DNA of 64,000 nt. It comes from Pseudomonas atagonensis. GTDB lineage: Bacteria > Pseudomonadota > Gammaproteobacteria > Pseudomonadales > Pseudomonadaceae. Made by a program: the position numbers and the translations under genes. The DNA lies in NCBI RefSeq assembly GCF_011369485.1, contig NZ_VXCA01000013.1:59680-123679 (forward strand), read 5' to 3'. Below the pieces are notes generated by a model, which was given only the letters and a program-made list of their open reading frames with translations, did no database searches and was not told the DNA's origin. This document shows, in pieces, positions 56,673-64,000 of the stretch (positions are counted from its first letter, which is position 1; each line of letters starts with the position of its first letter).

Positions 56673-58212
56673 TTCGCTGATCCGCCCGGTCGGCGAACCG
56701 ACCCGGCGGGACTGGATTGCCGTGATGAGCGTGATGCTCGGCGCCTTTATGGCGGTGCTCGACATCCAGATCACCAACTCCTCGCTCAAGGATATTCAAG
56801 GCGCGCTGTCGGCGACGCTGGAAGAAGGCTCGTGGATTTCCACCTCTTATCTGGTCGCGGAAATCATCATGATTCCGCTGACCGCCTGGCTGGTGCAGTT
56901 GCTCTCGGCGCGGCGACTGGCGGTATGGGTGTCGCTGGGGTTTCTGATTTCGTCACTGCTGTGCTCAATGGCCTGGAGCCTGGAAAGCATGATCGTCTTC
57001 CGCGCCATGCAGGGCTTCACCGGCGGCGCGCTGATCCCGCTGGCGTTTACCCTGACGCTGATCAAACTCCCCGAACATCACCGCGCCAAAGGCATGGCAA
57101 TGTTCGCCATGACCGCGACGTTCGCCCCCTCCATCGGCCCGACGCTGGGCGGCTGGCTCACGGAAAACTGGGGCTGGGAATACATCTTCTACATCAACAT
57201 CCCGCCGGGCCTGATCATGATTGCCGGGCTGATGTATGGACTGGAGAAGAAAGAAGCGCATTGGGAACTGCTGAAAAGCACCGATTACACCGGCATCCTT
57301 TCGCTGGGGATCGGCCTCGGCTGCTTGCAGGTTTTTCTCGAAGAAGGCCATCGCAAGGACTGGCTGGAATCGAGCCTGATCGTGACACTGGGCAGCATCG
57401 CCCTGCTGAGTCTGATCACCTTTGTGATTGTGCAGATTTCCAAACCCAACCCGCTGATCAATCTCGGCATCCTGCGCAATCGCAACTTTGGCCTGTCGAG
57501 TATTTCCAGCCTGGGTATGGGCGTCGGACTGTACGGCTCGATCTATCTTTTGCCGCTGTATCTGGCGCAGATACAGAACTACAACGCGCTGCAGATCGGC
57601 GAAGTGATCATGTGGATGGGCGTGCCGCAGCTGTTTCTGATTCCGCTGGTGCCGAAACTGATGAAGTTCGTCTCACCGAAATGGTTGTGCACGATCGGCT
57701 TTGGCCTGTTCGGTCTGGCGAGTTTTTCTTCGGGGGTGCTCAACCCGGATTTCGCCGGGCCGCAGTTCAATCAGATCCAGATCATTCGCGCGCTGGGGCA
57801 GCCGCTGATCATGGTGACCATCTCGCTGATCGCCACGGCCTACATCCTGCCGCAGGACGCCGGCTCGGCGTCGAGCCTGTTCAACATCCTGCGCAACCTC
57901 GGCGGTGCGATCGGCATCGCTCTGCTGGCGACGCTGCTGGATGCACGAACCAAAACTTACTTCGATTATCTGCGTGAAGCGGTGGTGCCGACCAATCCTC
58001 AGGTGGCCGAGCGACTGGCATCAATGACGGACAGGTTTGGCAGTGACACGGCGGCGCTGGGCAAGTTGAGCGAGATCGTCCACCAGCAGGCGCTGATCAT
58101 GGCTTACAACGATGCGTTTCACTTTGTCGGGATTGCGCTGGGGATCAGCATGTTGGCGATTCTGTTGACCAAGAAACTGCCACAGGGACTCAAGGCTGGG
58201 GAATCTCATTGA
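56662..58212 (+). CDS. DHA2-family MFS drug transporter (EmrB type)
   Basis: A 516-residue inner-membrane protein with 14 hydrophobic segments. It starts with RRDWIAVMSVMLGAFMAVLD followed by IQITNSSLKDIQGAL, the DHA2 motif D1. GWLTENWGWEYIFYINIPPG is motif C/loop typical. It exports hydrophobic drugs or fatty acids in exchange for protons with the adjacent membrane-fusion protein. The outer-membrane TolC-like component is not encoded here. A REP pair follows the stop. Confidence 0.92.
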   Translation: MAGDSLIRPVGEPTRRDWIAVMSVMLGAFMAVLDIQITNSSLKDIQGALSATLEEGSWISTSYLVAEIIMIPLTAWLVQLLSARRLAVWVSLGFLISSLLCSMAWSLESMIVFRAMQGFTGGALIPLAFTLTLIKLPEHHRAKGMAMFAMTATFAPSIGPTLGGWLTENWGWEYIFYINIPPGLIMIAGLMYGLEKKEAHWELLKSTDYTGILSLGIGLGCLQVFLEEGHRKDWLESSLIVTLGSIALLSLITFVIVQISKPNPLINLGILRNRNFGLSSISSLGMGVGLYGSIYLLPLYLAQIQNYNALQIGEVIMWMGVPQLFLIPLVPKLMKFVSPKWLCTIGFGLFGLASFSSGVLNPDFAGPQFNQIQIIRALGQPLIMVTISLIATAYILPQDAGSASSLFNILRNLGGAIGIALLATLLDARTKTYFDYLREAVVPTNPQVAERLASMTDRFGSDTAALGKLSEIVHQQALIMAYNDAFHFVGIALGISMLAILLTKKLPQGLKAGESH

Positions 58213-58227
58213 GACCGCGTCGCCCCA

Positions 58228-58299
58228 TTCGCGAGCAAGCCCGCTCCCACATAGGATTTGTGAACGGCACAGATCCAATGTGTGGGGCTTGCTCGCGAA
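58228..58299. repeat. REP pair after the EmrB-type gene
   Basis: TTCGCGAGCAAGCCCGCTCC at 58228-58247 faces TGTGGGGCTTGCTCGCGAA at 58281-58299. The second arm lacks part of the GGGAGC segment, so this is an imperfect REP doublet. Confidence 0.85.
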
Positions 58300-58322
58300 G
58301 AGGCCCGACCAGACGATGAAGA

Positions 58323-60338
58323 TCAAACCGCCAAAAGCCGCTCACGCAGTTTGGCAATCTCATCGCGCATCTGCGCCGCCGCTTCAAACTCAAGATCGCG
58401 CGCCAACTGATACATCTTCTCTTCCAGCGCACGAATACGCTTGGTGATCTCGCTCGGTGAACGCAGTTCGGCTTCGTACTTGGCGTTTTCCTCGGCGGCC
58501 TTGGCTATGCCCTTGCGCTTCTTGCTGCGCGAGCCCGGCACCGTGGCGCCTTCCATAATGTCGGCGACATCCTTGAACACGCCTTTGGGCGTAATACCAT
58601 TTTCCAGGTTGAAGGCGATCTGCTTGTCCCGCCGACGCTCGGTCTCGCCAATCGCCCGCTCCATCGAACCGGTCATGCGATCGGCATACAGAATCGCCCG
58701 GCCATTGAGGTTGCGCGCGGCGCGGCCGATGGTCTGGATCAGCGAGCGCTCGGAGCGCAGGAAACCTTCCTTGTCCGCGTCGAGAATCGCCACCAGCGAC
58801 ACTTCCGGCATGTCCAGACCTTCACGCAGCAGGTTGATACCGACCAGCACATCAAAAGTGCCGAGACGCAAGTCGCGAATGATTTCGACCCGCTCGACGG
58901 TGTCGATGTCCGAGTGCAGATAACGCACACGCACGCCGTGGTCGGCCAGGTAATCGGTGAGATCTTCGGCCATGCGCTTGGTCAGCGTGGTCACCAGCAC
59001 CCGCTCCTCGACCGCCACACGCTTGGTGATTTCCGATAACAGATCATCAACCTGAGTCAGCGCCGGCCGCACTTCAACCTGCGGGTCGACCAGACCGGTC
59101 GGACGCACCACTTGCTCGACCACGCGCCCGGCATGCTCGGCTTCGTAGTTGCCCGGCGTCGCCGAGACGAAAATGGTCTGCGGGCTGACCCCTTCCCACT
59201 CGTCGAAACGCATTGGCCGGTTGTCCAGCGCCGACGGCAGACGGAAGCCGTATTCGACCAGCGTCTCTTTACGTGAGCGGTCGCCCTTATACATCGCGCC
59301 GACCTGCGGCACGCTGACGTGGGATTCGTCGATCACCAGCAAGGCGTCGGCCGGCAGGTAATCGTAGAGAGTTGGCGGCGCGGCGCCGGCCGGGCGTCCG
59401 GACAGATAACGCGAGTAGTTTTCGATGCCGTTGCAGTAACCCAGTTCGAGGATCATTTCCAGGTCGAAACGGGTGCGCTGCTCCAGACGCTGGGCTTCCA
59501 CCAGTTTGTTGTTGCTGCGCAGGTATTCGAGGCGTTCCTGCAGTTCGACCTTGATGTGTTCGATGGCGTCGAGCAGGGTTTCGCGCGGCGTCACGTAGTG
59601 GCTTTTCGGGTAGAAGGTGAAGCGCGGCATCTTGCGGATGACTTCGCCGGTCAGCGGGTCAAACGCGGAAATGCTCTCGACTTCGTCATCGAACAGTTCG
59701 ATGCGGATCGCTTCCAGATCGGATTCTGCCGGATAGATATCGATCACATCGCCGCGTACGCGGAACGTGGCGCGGGCAAAATCCATGTCGTTGCGGGTGT
59801 ATTGCAGGTCGGCCAGACGCCGCAGCAACGCTCGCTGATCGAGCTTGTCGCCGCGATCAACGTGCAACACCATCTTCAGATAGGTTTCCGGGCTGCCCAG
59901 ACCGTAGATGCACGACACCGTGGTGACGATGATCGCGTCTTTGCGTTCGAGCAGCGCTTTGGTCGCCGACAGCCTCATCTGTTCGATGTGGTCGTTGATC
60001 GACGCGTCCTTCTCGATGAAGGTGTCGGACGACGGCACATACGCTTCGGGCTGGTAGTAGTCGTAGTAGGAAACGAAGTATTCGACGGCGTTGTTCGGGA
60101 AGAACGCCTTGAACTCGCCATACAGTTGCGCGGCGAGGGTCTTGTTCGGCGCCAGTACCAGCGTCGGGCGCTGTATCTGCGAGATGACATTGGCGATGCT
60201 GAAGGTCTTGCCCGAGCCGGTCACACCGAGCAGCGTCTGGTGCGCCAGCCCGGCTTCGATGCCCTCGACCAGTTGGCGTATGGCTTCCGGTTGATCGCCG
60301 GCGGGTTCGAAGCGGGTGACGAGCTGGAATTCGGACAT
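58323..60338 (-). CDS. uvrB: Excinuclease ABC subunit B UvrB
   Basis: The ATG at 60338 follows GAGG and gives 671 residues. The Walker A loop is [14 protein letters not shown] near residue 40, and the beta-hairpin region reads [20 protein letters not shown]. Helicase motifs include [40 protein letters not shown] and [12 protein letters not shown]. The C-terminal UVR domain binds UvrC ([20 protein letters not shown]). It verifies DNA lesions in nucleotide excision repair. No LexA box is seen upstream. Confidence 0.97.
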   Translation of the reverse strand: MSEFQLVTRFEPAGDQPEAIRQLVEGIEAGLAHQTLLGVTGSGKTFSIANVISQIQRPTLVLAPNKTLAAQLYGEFKAFFPNNAVEYFVSYYDYYQPEAYVPSSDTFIEKDASINDHIEQMRLSATKALLERKDAIIVTTVSCIYGLGSPETYLKMVLHVDRGDKLDQRALLRRLADLQYTRNDMDFARATFRVRGDVIDIYPAESDLEAIRIELFDDEVESISAFDPLTGEVIRKMPRFTFYPKSHYVTPRETLLDAIEHIKVELQERLEYLRSNNKLVEAQRLEQRTRFDLEMILELGYCNGIENYSRYLSGRPAGAAPPTLYDYLPADALLVIDESHVSVPQVGAMYKGDRSRKETLVEYGFRLPSALDNRPMRFDEWEGVSPQTIFVSATPGNYEAEHAGRVVEQVVRPTGLVDPQVEVRPALTQVDDLLSEITKRVAVEERVLVTTLTKRMAEDLTDYLADHGVRVRYLHSDIDTVERVEIIRDLRLGTFDVLVGINLLREGLDMPEVSLVAILDADKEGFLRSERSLIQTIGRAARNLNGRAILYADRMTGSMERAIGETERRRDKQIAFNLENGITPKGVFKDVADIMEGATVPGSRSKKRKGIAKAAEENAKYEAELRSPSEITKRIRALEEKMYQLARDLEFEAAAQMRDEIAKLRERLLAV

Positions 60339-60674
60339 ATACACCTCTGGATCGCGGCACTCCGAGCAAAGCGGAACACCACGGGGACGACCGCAAACGA
60401 CCGGTGTCGCGCAAGAAAAAACCTGGATTGTGCTCAATGTGGTGGCGATTGCCTGTCCTTTCAAGGCAAACGTCCTACATCGGGTAGAGACTCTGACACG
60501 GCCAAGCGACTAACGGTCGAGAAATAATCCGAAAAACTTGGCCTGAAAGCCCAATCGCCTGTCGCCATTACTCGGTGATGGCCTCTATACTAGCTCCCCG
60601 TTTGTGCACCGCTCTAGTGCATTCGGCTGGAGCGCGACACGTCCCTCCACTCTCCATTCAGAGCCGCCGTAATA
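60339..60674. other. Divergent intergenic region uvrB / aminotransferase
   Basis: A 336-bp region without a supported gene. A TATACT hexamer at 60586-60591 is a reasonable -10 for the aminotransferase, but its -35 is weak. Nothing resembling CTGT-N8-ACAG is present, so uvrB is probably not under direct LexA control. Confidence 0.5.
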
Positions 60675-61871
60675 ATGAGCCTGTTCTCCGCTGTCGAAAT
60701 GGCACCCCGTGATCCAATCCTGGGCCTCAACGAAGCATTCAATGCCGATACCCGGACCGACAAGGTCAACCTGGGCGTAGGTGTTTACTGCAACGAAGAG
60801 GGGCGAATTCCCCTGCTGCGCGCCGTTATTGAAGCCGAAACAATTCGCGCTGCTCAGCACGCTTCCCGTGGTTACCTGCCGATCGACGGCATCGCCGCCT
60901 ACGATCAGGCGGTGCAAAAGCTGCTGTTCGGTCACGACTCGCCGCTGATCGCAGCCGGTCGCGTCATCACCACTCAGGCCGTCGGCGGGACCGGCGCACT
61001 GAAAATCGGTGCCGATTTCCTCAAGCAACTGCTGCCGAACGCCGTTGTAGCGATCAGCGACCCGAGCTGGGAAAACCACCGCGCGCTGTTTGAAACCGCC
61101 GGTTTCCCGGTGCAGAACTACCGCTACTACGACGCCGCCACCCACGACGTGAACCGTGCCGGCCTGCTCGAAGACCTCAACGCCTTGCCGAACGGCTCGA
61201 TCGTTGTCCTGCACGCTTGCTGCCACAACCCGACCGGCGTCGACCTGAGCCCGGCTGACTGGAACAACGTGCTGGAAGTGGTCAAGACCAAAGGTCATGT
61301 GCCGTTCCTCGACATGGCGTACCAGGGCTTTGGCGACGGTATCGACGAAGACGCCGCCGCTGTGCGCCTGTTCGCTGAATCGGGCCTGACCTTCTTCGTT
61401 TCGAGCTCGTTCTCCAAGTCGTTCTCGCTGTACGGCGAGCGCGTCGGTGCGCTGTCAATCATCAGCGAATCGAAAGAAGAAAGCGCACGCGTGCTGTCGC
61501 AGGTCAAGCGTGTGATCCGCACCAACTACTCCAACCCGCCGACTCACGGTGCAAGCATCGTCGCCGCCGTGCTGAACAGCCCGGAACTGCGCGCGCAGTG
61601 GGAAGAAGAGCTGGCGGAAATGCGCCTGCGCATTCGCGGCATGCGTGAGCAAATGGTCAACCTGCTGGCAGAGAAAGCACCGGGCCGTGATTTCAGCTTC
61701 GTCGGTCGTCAGCGCGGCATGTTCTCCTACTCCGGCCTGACCACCGCTCAGGTTCACCGCCTGCGCAACGAGTTCGGTATCTACGCGCTGGACACCGGCC
61801 GCATCTGCGTGGCCGCGCTGAACCAGAGCAACATCAAGGCTGTGACAGACGCGATCGTTCAGGTCATCTGA
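60675..61871 (+). CDS. Aspartate/aromatic amino-acid aminotransferase (class I, TyrB/AspC type)
   Basis: A 398-residue PLP enzyme. It begins MSLFSAVEMAPRDPILGLNE followed by AFNADTRTDKVNLGVGVY, the TyrB/AspC signature. HACCHNPTGVDLSPADWNNV holds the conserved Asn, and SSSFSKSFSLYGERVGAL contains the PLP-binding lysine. The C-terminal end SGLTTAQVHRLRNEFGIYAL has the substrate arginine region. It transfers amino groups between aspartate, aromatic amino acids and 2-oxoglutarate. It is divergent from uvrB, as I recall for P. aeruginosa PA3138/PA3139. TyrB versus AspC preference cannot be decided here. Confidence 0.93.
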   Translation: MSLFSAVEMAPRDPILGLNEAFNADTRTDKVNLGVGVYCNEEGRIPLLRAVIEAETIRAAQHASRGYLPIDGIAAYDQAVQKLLFGHDSPLIAAGRVITTQAVGGTGALKIGADFLKQLLPNAVVAISDPSWENHRALFETAGFPVQNYRYYDAATHDVNRAGLLEDLNALPNGSIVVLHACCHNPTGVDLSPADWNNVLEVVKTKGHVPFLDMAYQGFGDGIDEDAAAVRLFAESGLTFFVSSSFSKSFSLYGERVGALSIISESKEESARVLSQVKRVIRTNYSNPPTHGASIVAAVLNSPELRAQWEEELAEMRLRIRGMREQMVNLLAEKAPGRDFSFVGRQRGMFSYSGLTTAQVHRLRNEFGIYALDTGRICVAALNQSNIKAVTDAIVQVI

Positions 61872-61886
61872 TTGGCCGCGCGAATA

Positions 61887-61917
61887 AAAACGGGAAGCCT
61901 TCGGGCTTCCCGTTTTT
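61887..61917 (+). terminator. Terminator of the aminotransferase gene
   Basis: CGGGAAGCC and GGCTTCCCG pair perfectly around the stable TTCG loop and run into five T residues. A matching A-run precedes the stem. Confidence 0.95.
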
Positions 61918-61968
61918 ATTTGTCTGAAGCCAAGCCCCATACCCTCTAGACTGCATACAAATGTCAAT

Positions 61969-62058
61969 TGTGGGAGCGGGCTTGCTCGCGAAAGCAGTGT
62001 GTCAGCCAACATTGATGGCGGCTGACCCGGCGCCTTCGCGGGCAAGCCCGCTCCCACA
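61969..62058. repeat. REP pair (REPIN), TGTGGGAGCGGGCTTGCTCG type
   Basis: The 24-bp arm at 61969-61992 faces its inverse at 62035-62058, with one difference (GCGGGCAAG in place of GCGAGCAAG). It is closely related to the element at 51025-51113. Confidence 0.9.
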
Positions 62059-62095
62059 GGGTATGAGTCAACCCGAGAATTCTGCGAGAACCCAA

Positions 62096-62296
62096 ATGAA
62101 AAACGACAACCTGCGCGCCGACCGTGACGATCTGGATGACTTTATCCCCCGCGCCCCGGCCAAGCGTGAGAAAAGCCTGGTGCTGCAAGTCGCGACCGGC
62201 GTGTTTCTTGGCGGACTGGCCCTCTGGCTGGTGCAACTGGCGGCGACCGCGGCCTACGCCAAGCTGTTGCTGGGCACCATTACCTTCGGCAGTTAA
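62096..62296 (+). CDS. Small membrane protein of unknown function
   Basis: The ATG at 62096 gives 66 residues; an in-frame ATG at 62063 would give 77 but lies at the edge of the REP element. The acidic, charged N-terminus (MKNDNLRADRDDLDDFIPRA) is followed by one hydrophobic segment (VLQVATGVFLGGLALWLVQL, about residues 29-50). It should be a single-pass inner-membrane protein. I do not recognise a named family. It runs tail-to-tail into the next small gene, sharing the stop region (62293-62296). Confidence 0.65.
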   Translation: MKNDNLRADRDDLDDFIPRAPAKREKSLVLQVATGVFLGGLALWLVQLAATAAYAKLLLGTITFGS

Positions 62297-62523
62297 GCCA
62301 GTTCCGTCGCCCGCTGGCTGGCGGCATCGTCATAAGCGACGTACAGCGATTCGGCGATCTGGCTTTTGATTGCCTTGGTGCTTTCCAGACCAAGGACAAA
62401 CCCTTCAGCCTTGCCGCCGGCGCGGTTCAGTTCTTCAGCCGTGCTGGCCTGAGTGATTGCGTCGAAGAGTTTTTCGGCGTGCGGGCCTACCCCTTTGGGC
62501 AGGCTGATCTGAGCGATGCTCAT
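62293..62523 (-). CDS. Small hypothetical cytoplasmic protein
   Basis: A 76-residue protein, SIAQISLPKGVGPHAEKLFD followed by AITQASTAEELNRAGGKAEG and LESTKAIKSQIAESLYVAYD. It is helical, has no signal peptide or membrane segment, and is balanced in charge. I cannot name a family. The codon use looks like that of neighbouring genes, which supports a real gene. It converges on the small membrane-protein gene with a 4-bp overlap. Confidence 0.65.
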   Translation of the reverse strand: MSIAQISLPKGVGPHAEKLFDAITQASTAEELNRAGGKAEGFVLGLESTKAIKSQIAESLYVAYDDAASQRATELA

Positions 62524-62704
62524 GCGAGCACCTCATTGTTGCGGGACAAATGATTCATGGCGCGTACCTTTTCGGCGAATGGCCGGTAGCGCGTGTGACC
62601 ACTTCCGGGCGGCCATGGTAGACCCCTGCTGCGATTCTGGTAACCGCCAATCGCGGATAAACCGCCGCCTGTCCCACGAATTCACTTATTTTCACAAACG
62701 ACGC

Positions 62705-62732
62705 TTGACTTCTCTTTTTGAATCAGTAACAT
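62705..62732 (+). promoter_or_regulatory. Candidate promoter of tRNA-Asn
   Basis: TTGACT (62705-62710) and TAACAT (62727-62732) are separated by 16 bp. Transcription would start near 62739, a few bases before the mature tRNA 5' end. Confidence 0.55.
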
Positions 62733-62742
62733 ACGCACCAAT

Positions 62743-62818
62743 TCCGCAATAGCTCAGTTGGTAGAGCAAATGACTGTTAATCATTGGGTCCCTGGTTCGA
62801 GTCCAGGTTGTGGAGCCA
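62743..62818 (+). tRNA. tRNA-Asn (anticodon GTT)
   Basis: A 76-nt cloverleaf with encoded CCA: acceptor TCCGCAA, D arm GCTCAGTTGGTAGAGC, anticodon loop CTGTTAA and T arm CCTGGTTCGAGTCCAGG. It is a single tRNA with its own promoter and terminator. Confidence 0.96.
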
Positions 62819-62825
62819 AATAGCA

Positions 62826-62859
62826 AAGCCCCTGAATCGAAAGATTCAGGGGCTTTTTT
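62826..62859 (+). terminator. Terminator of tRNA-Asn
   Basis: AAGCCCCTGAATC and GATTCAGGGGCTT form a 13-bp perfect stem around GAAA, followed by a T-run. Confidence 0.95.
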
Positions 62860-62883
62860 GTGGACGCTCGAAAAGGTCAAAAG

Positions 62884-62917
62884 AAAAGGGCCGATCTCAT
62901 CACAGATCGGCCCTTTT
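62884..62917 (-). terminator. Terminator of the NCS2 permease gene (bidirectional)
   Basis: AAAAGGGCCGATCT and AGATCGGCCCTTTT pair perfectly around CATCAC. The stem is flanked by A and T runs and lies 17 bp after the permease stop. Confidence 0.92.
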
Positions 62918-62934
62918 CTGTTCAGACGCAGCGG

Positions 62935-64000
62935 TCAGACATGCTCGCTGCTCTTCACATGCGCTTTCGGCGCGCCATGTCCGTGGTCGTGATCATCAGG
63001 TTCGATCACCGGCACTTCATTGCCATCGCAGTCATGCAGCTTCCCGTCGCTGAAGTAATCGCCTTCACGCAGCGCAGCCAGATCGCGATAACGCAGGGTC
63101 CGCTCCTCCGCTGCCGCAAACACCGACTGCTGATCCGAGTTGCCTGCGGTGAAATGGTTGAACGCCAGATTCAGCAGGATCGCCATGATCGCCGACGAAC
63201 TGATGCCCGAGTGGAAAATGGTCGCGAACCAGCTCGGAAAGTGATCGTAGAAGTTCGGTGCGGCAATCGGGATCATGCCGAAACCGATTGAAGTGGCGAC
63301 GATGATCAGATTGACGTTGTTGCGGTAATCAACCTTCGACAACGTGCGAATGCCGCTCGCTGCCACGGTGCCGAACAGCACGATGCCGGCGCCGCCGAGT
63401 ACCGACGTCGGCACCGCCGCGATCACTCGGCCCATGAACGGCAGCAGACCGAGAATCACCAGGAAGATACCGCCAGTGGCGACCACGTAACGGCTCTTGA
63501 TCCCGGTCACCGCCACCAGCCCGACGTTCTGGGCGAACGCACTCTGGGTGAACGAACCGAAGATCGGCGCGAACATGCTCGACAGCATGTCGGCCCGCAG
63601 GCCGTTGCCCAGACGCTTGGAGTCGACCTTGGTGCCGATGATTTCACCGACCGCCAGGATGTCCGCGGAGGTTTCCACCAACGTCACCATGACCACAATG
63701 CACATCGACAGGATTGCCGCGAAGTGAAAGGTCGGCATGCCGAAATGGAACGGTGTCGGGAAGCCGAACATTGGCCCTTGGGTGACGTTGGAAAAATCCG
63801 CCATGCCAAGGAATACCGCCAGCACCGTGCCGATCACCATGGCCAACAGGATCGACAAACGCGAGATGGTCGAACTGCCGACCTTACTCAGCAGCAACAC
63901 CAGCACCAGCGTCACGGCTGCCAGACCGATGTTCTGCATGCTGCCGAAGTCCGGCGCATGGCTATTGCCACCCATGGCCCAGCGTGCGGCCACCGGCATC
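62935..64000 (-). CDS. NCS2-family purine permease (xanthine/urate/uracil type), C-terminal part
   Basis: About 355 codons are visible; the 5' end lies beyond the right edge. It is an inner-membrane nucleobase:cation symporter with about ten hydrophobic segments. The family motif is seen as SFTQSAFAQNVGLVAVTG (Q-N-x-G-x4-T), and the substrate-binding glutamate region as TLVETSADILAVGEIIGTKV. SVLGGAGIVLFGTVAASGIR is the second conserved block. It imports a purine or uracil with protons; which one cannot be told. The extreme C-terminus has a His-rich cluster (DHDHGHGAPKAHVKSSEHV), unusual for the family. Confidence 0.9.
   Translation of the reverse strand, partial: MPVAARWAMGGNSHAPDFGSMQNIGLAAVTLVLVLLLSKVGSSTISRLSILLAMVIGTVLAVFLGMADFSNVTQGPMFGFPTPFHFGMPTFHFAAILSMCIVVMVTLVETSADILAVGEIIGTKVDSKRLGNGLRADMLSSMFAPIFGSFTQSAFAQNVGLVAVTGIKSRYVVATGGIFLVILGLLPFMGRVIAAVPTSVLGGAGIVLFGTVAASGIRTLSKVDYRNNVNLIIVATSIGFGMIPIAAPNFYDHFPSWFATIFHSGISSSAIMAILLNLAFNHFTAGNSDQQSVFAAAEERTLRYRDLAALREGDYFSDGKLHDCDGNEVPVIEPDDHDHGHGAPKAHVKSSEHV

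Noticed and set aside
58213..58322. Possible CRISPR-like repeat at the end of the EmrB-type gene
   Set aside because: There are only two arms in inverted orientation with no regular spacers, which is a REP pair, not an array.
60339..60674. Possible LexA box upstream of uvrB
   Set aside because: No CTGT-N8-ACAG sequence is found in this region, so SOS control as in E. coli is not supported.

Overview
The window reads as chromosome of a fluorescent Pseudomonas (P. fluorescens group). The signs are a high-GC genome, REP elements built on the TGTGGGAGCGGGCTTGCTCGCGAA type sequence, an RsmE-type CsrA protein, and a backbone gene order (SDR-metZ-purF-cvpA-SPOR-folC-accD-trpF-truA-fimV-usg-asd-leuB-leuD-leuC-lysR ... 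dusC ... gltX ... uvrB-aminotransferase) that I recall as essentially that of P. aeruginosa around PA3106-PA3139. Nothing points to a prophage, IS element, integron or CRISPR array.

Layout. 1-2900: the start of a ribose-type ABC operon (rbsB-rbsA-rbsC, minus strand, rbsC cut by the window edge) behind two LacI-family operator palindromes. 2991-9300: single genes: a hypothetical coiled-coil protein, periplasmic asparaginase/glutaminase, an SOS-box-controlled DUF1654 plus endonuclease I pair, a siderophore-interacting flavoreductase, a SPOR lipoprotein, rsmE, a DUF2214 membrane protein, a 620-bp gene-poor stretch and tRNA-Val. 9473-16459: a PuuB-like oxidase, then a four-gene minus-strand operon for a periplasmic molybdenum hydroxylase (Mo subunit, 2Fe-2S subunit, triheme cytochrome c, XdhC-type maturation factor). 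16718-20659: a FecI-FecR-TonB receptor cell-surface signalling unit behind a Fur-box-like sequence. 20907-21284: tRNA-Val, tRNA-Asp, tRNA-Asp.

21375-39692: a long minus-strand run of metabolic housekeeping genes: sulfur assimilation to homocysteine (metZ), purines (purF), folate (folC), fatty acids (accD), tryptophan (trpF), tRNA pseudouridine (truA), the polar hub protein FimV, aspartate-semialdehyde dehydrogenase and an active-site-less paralogue, and leucine synthesis (leuB, leuD, leuC) with a divergent LysR regulator. 40792-44070 encodes a 1092-residue protein with five PAS domains plus GGDEF and EAL. 44166-49242 is an HscC-type Hsp70 facing a J-domain/DUF805-like fusion and a DUF1266 protein, followed by ibpA with an RpoH promoter and a ROSE-like RNA thermometer.

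49998-64000: dusC, a thioesterase, a TetR/hydrolase pair with a perfect operator palindrome, a duplicated tRNA Ala-Glu array, gltX, an EmrAB-type pump, uvrB, an aromatic/aspartate aminotransferase, two small hypothetical genes, tRNA-Asn and the C-terminal part of an NCS2 purine permease.

Most of the window is ordinary core genome. The parts that most deserve attention are the LexA-boxed DUF1654/endA pair, the Hsp70/J-fusion/DUF1266 cluster, the PAS-repeat c-di-GMP protein, the ibpA leader, and the unexplained stretch at 8591-9211.
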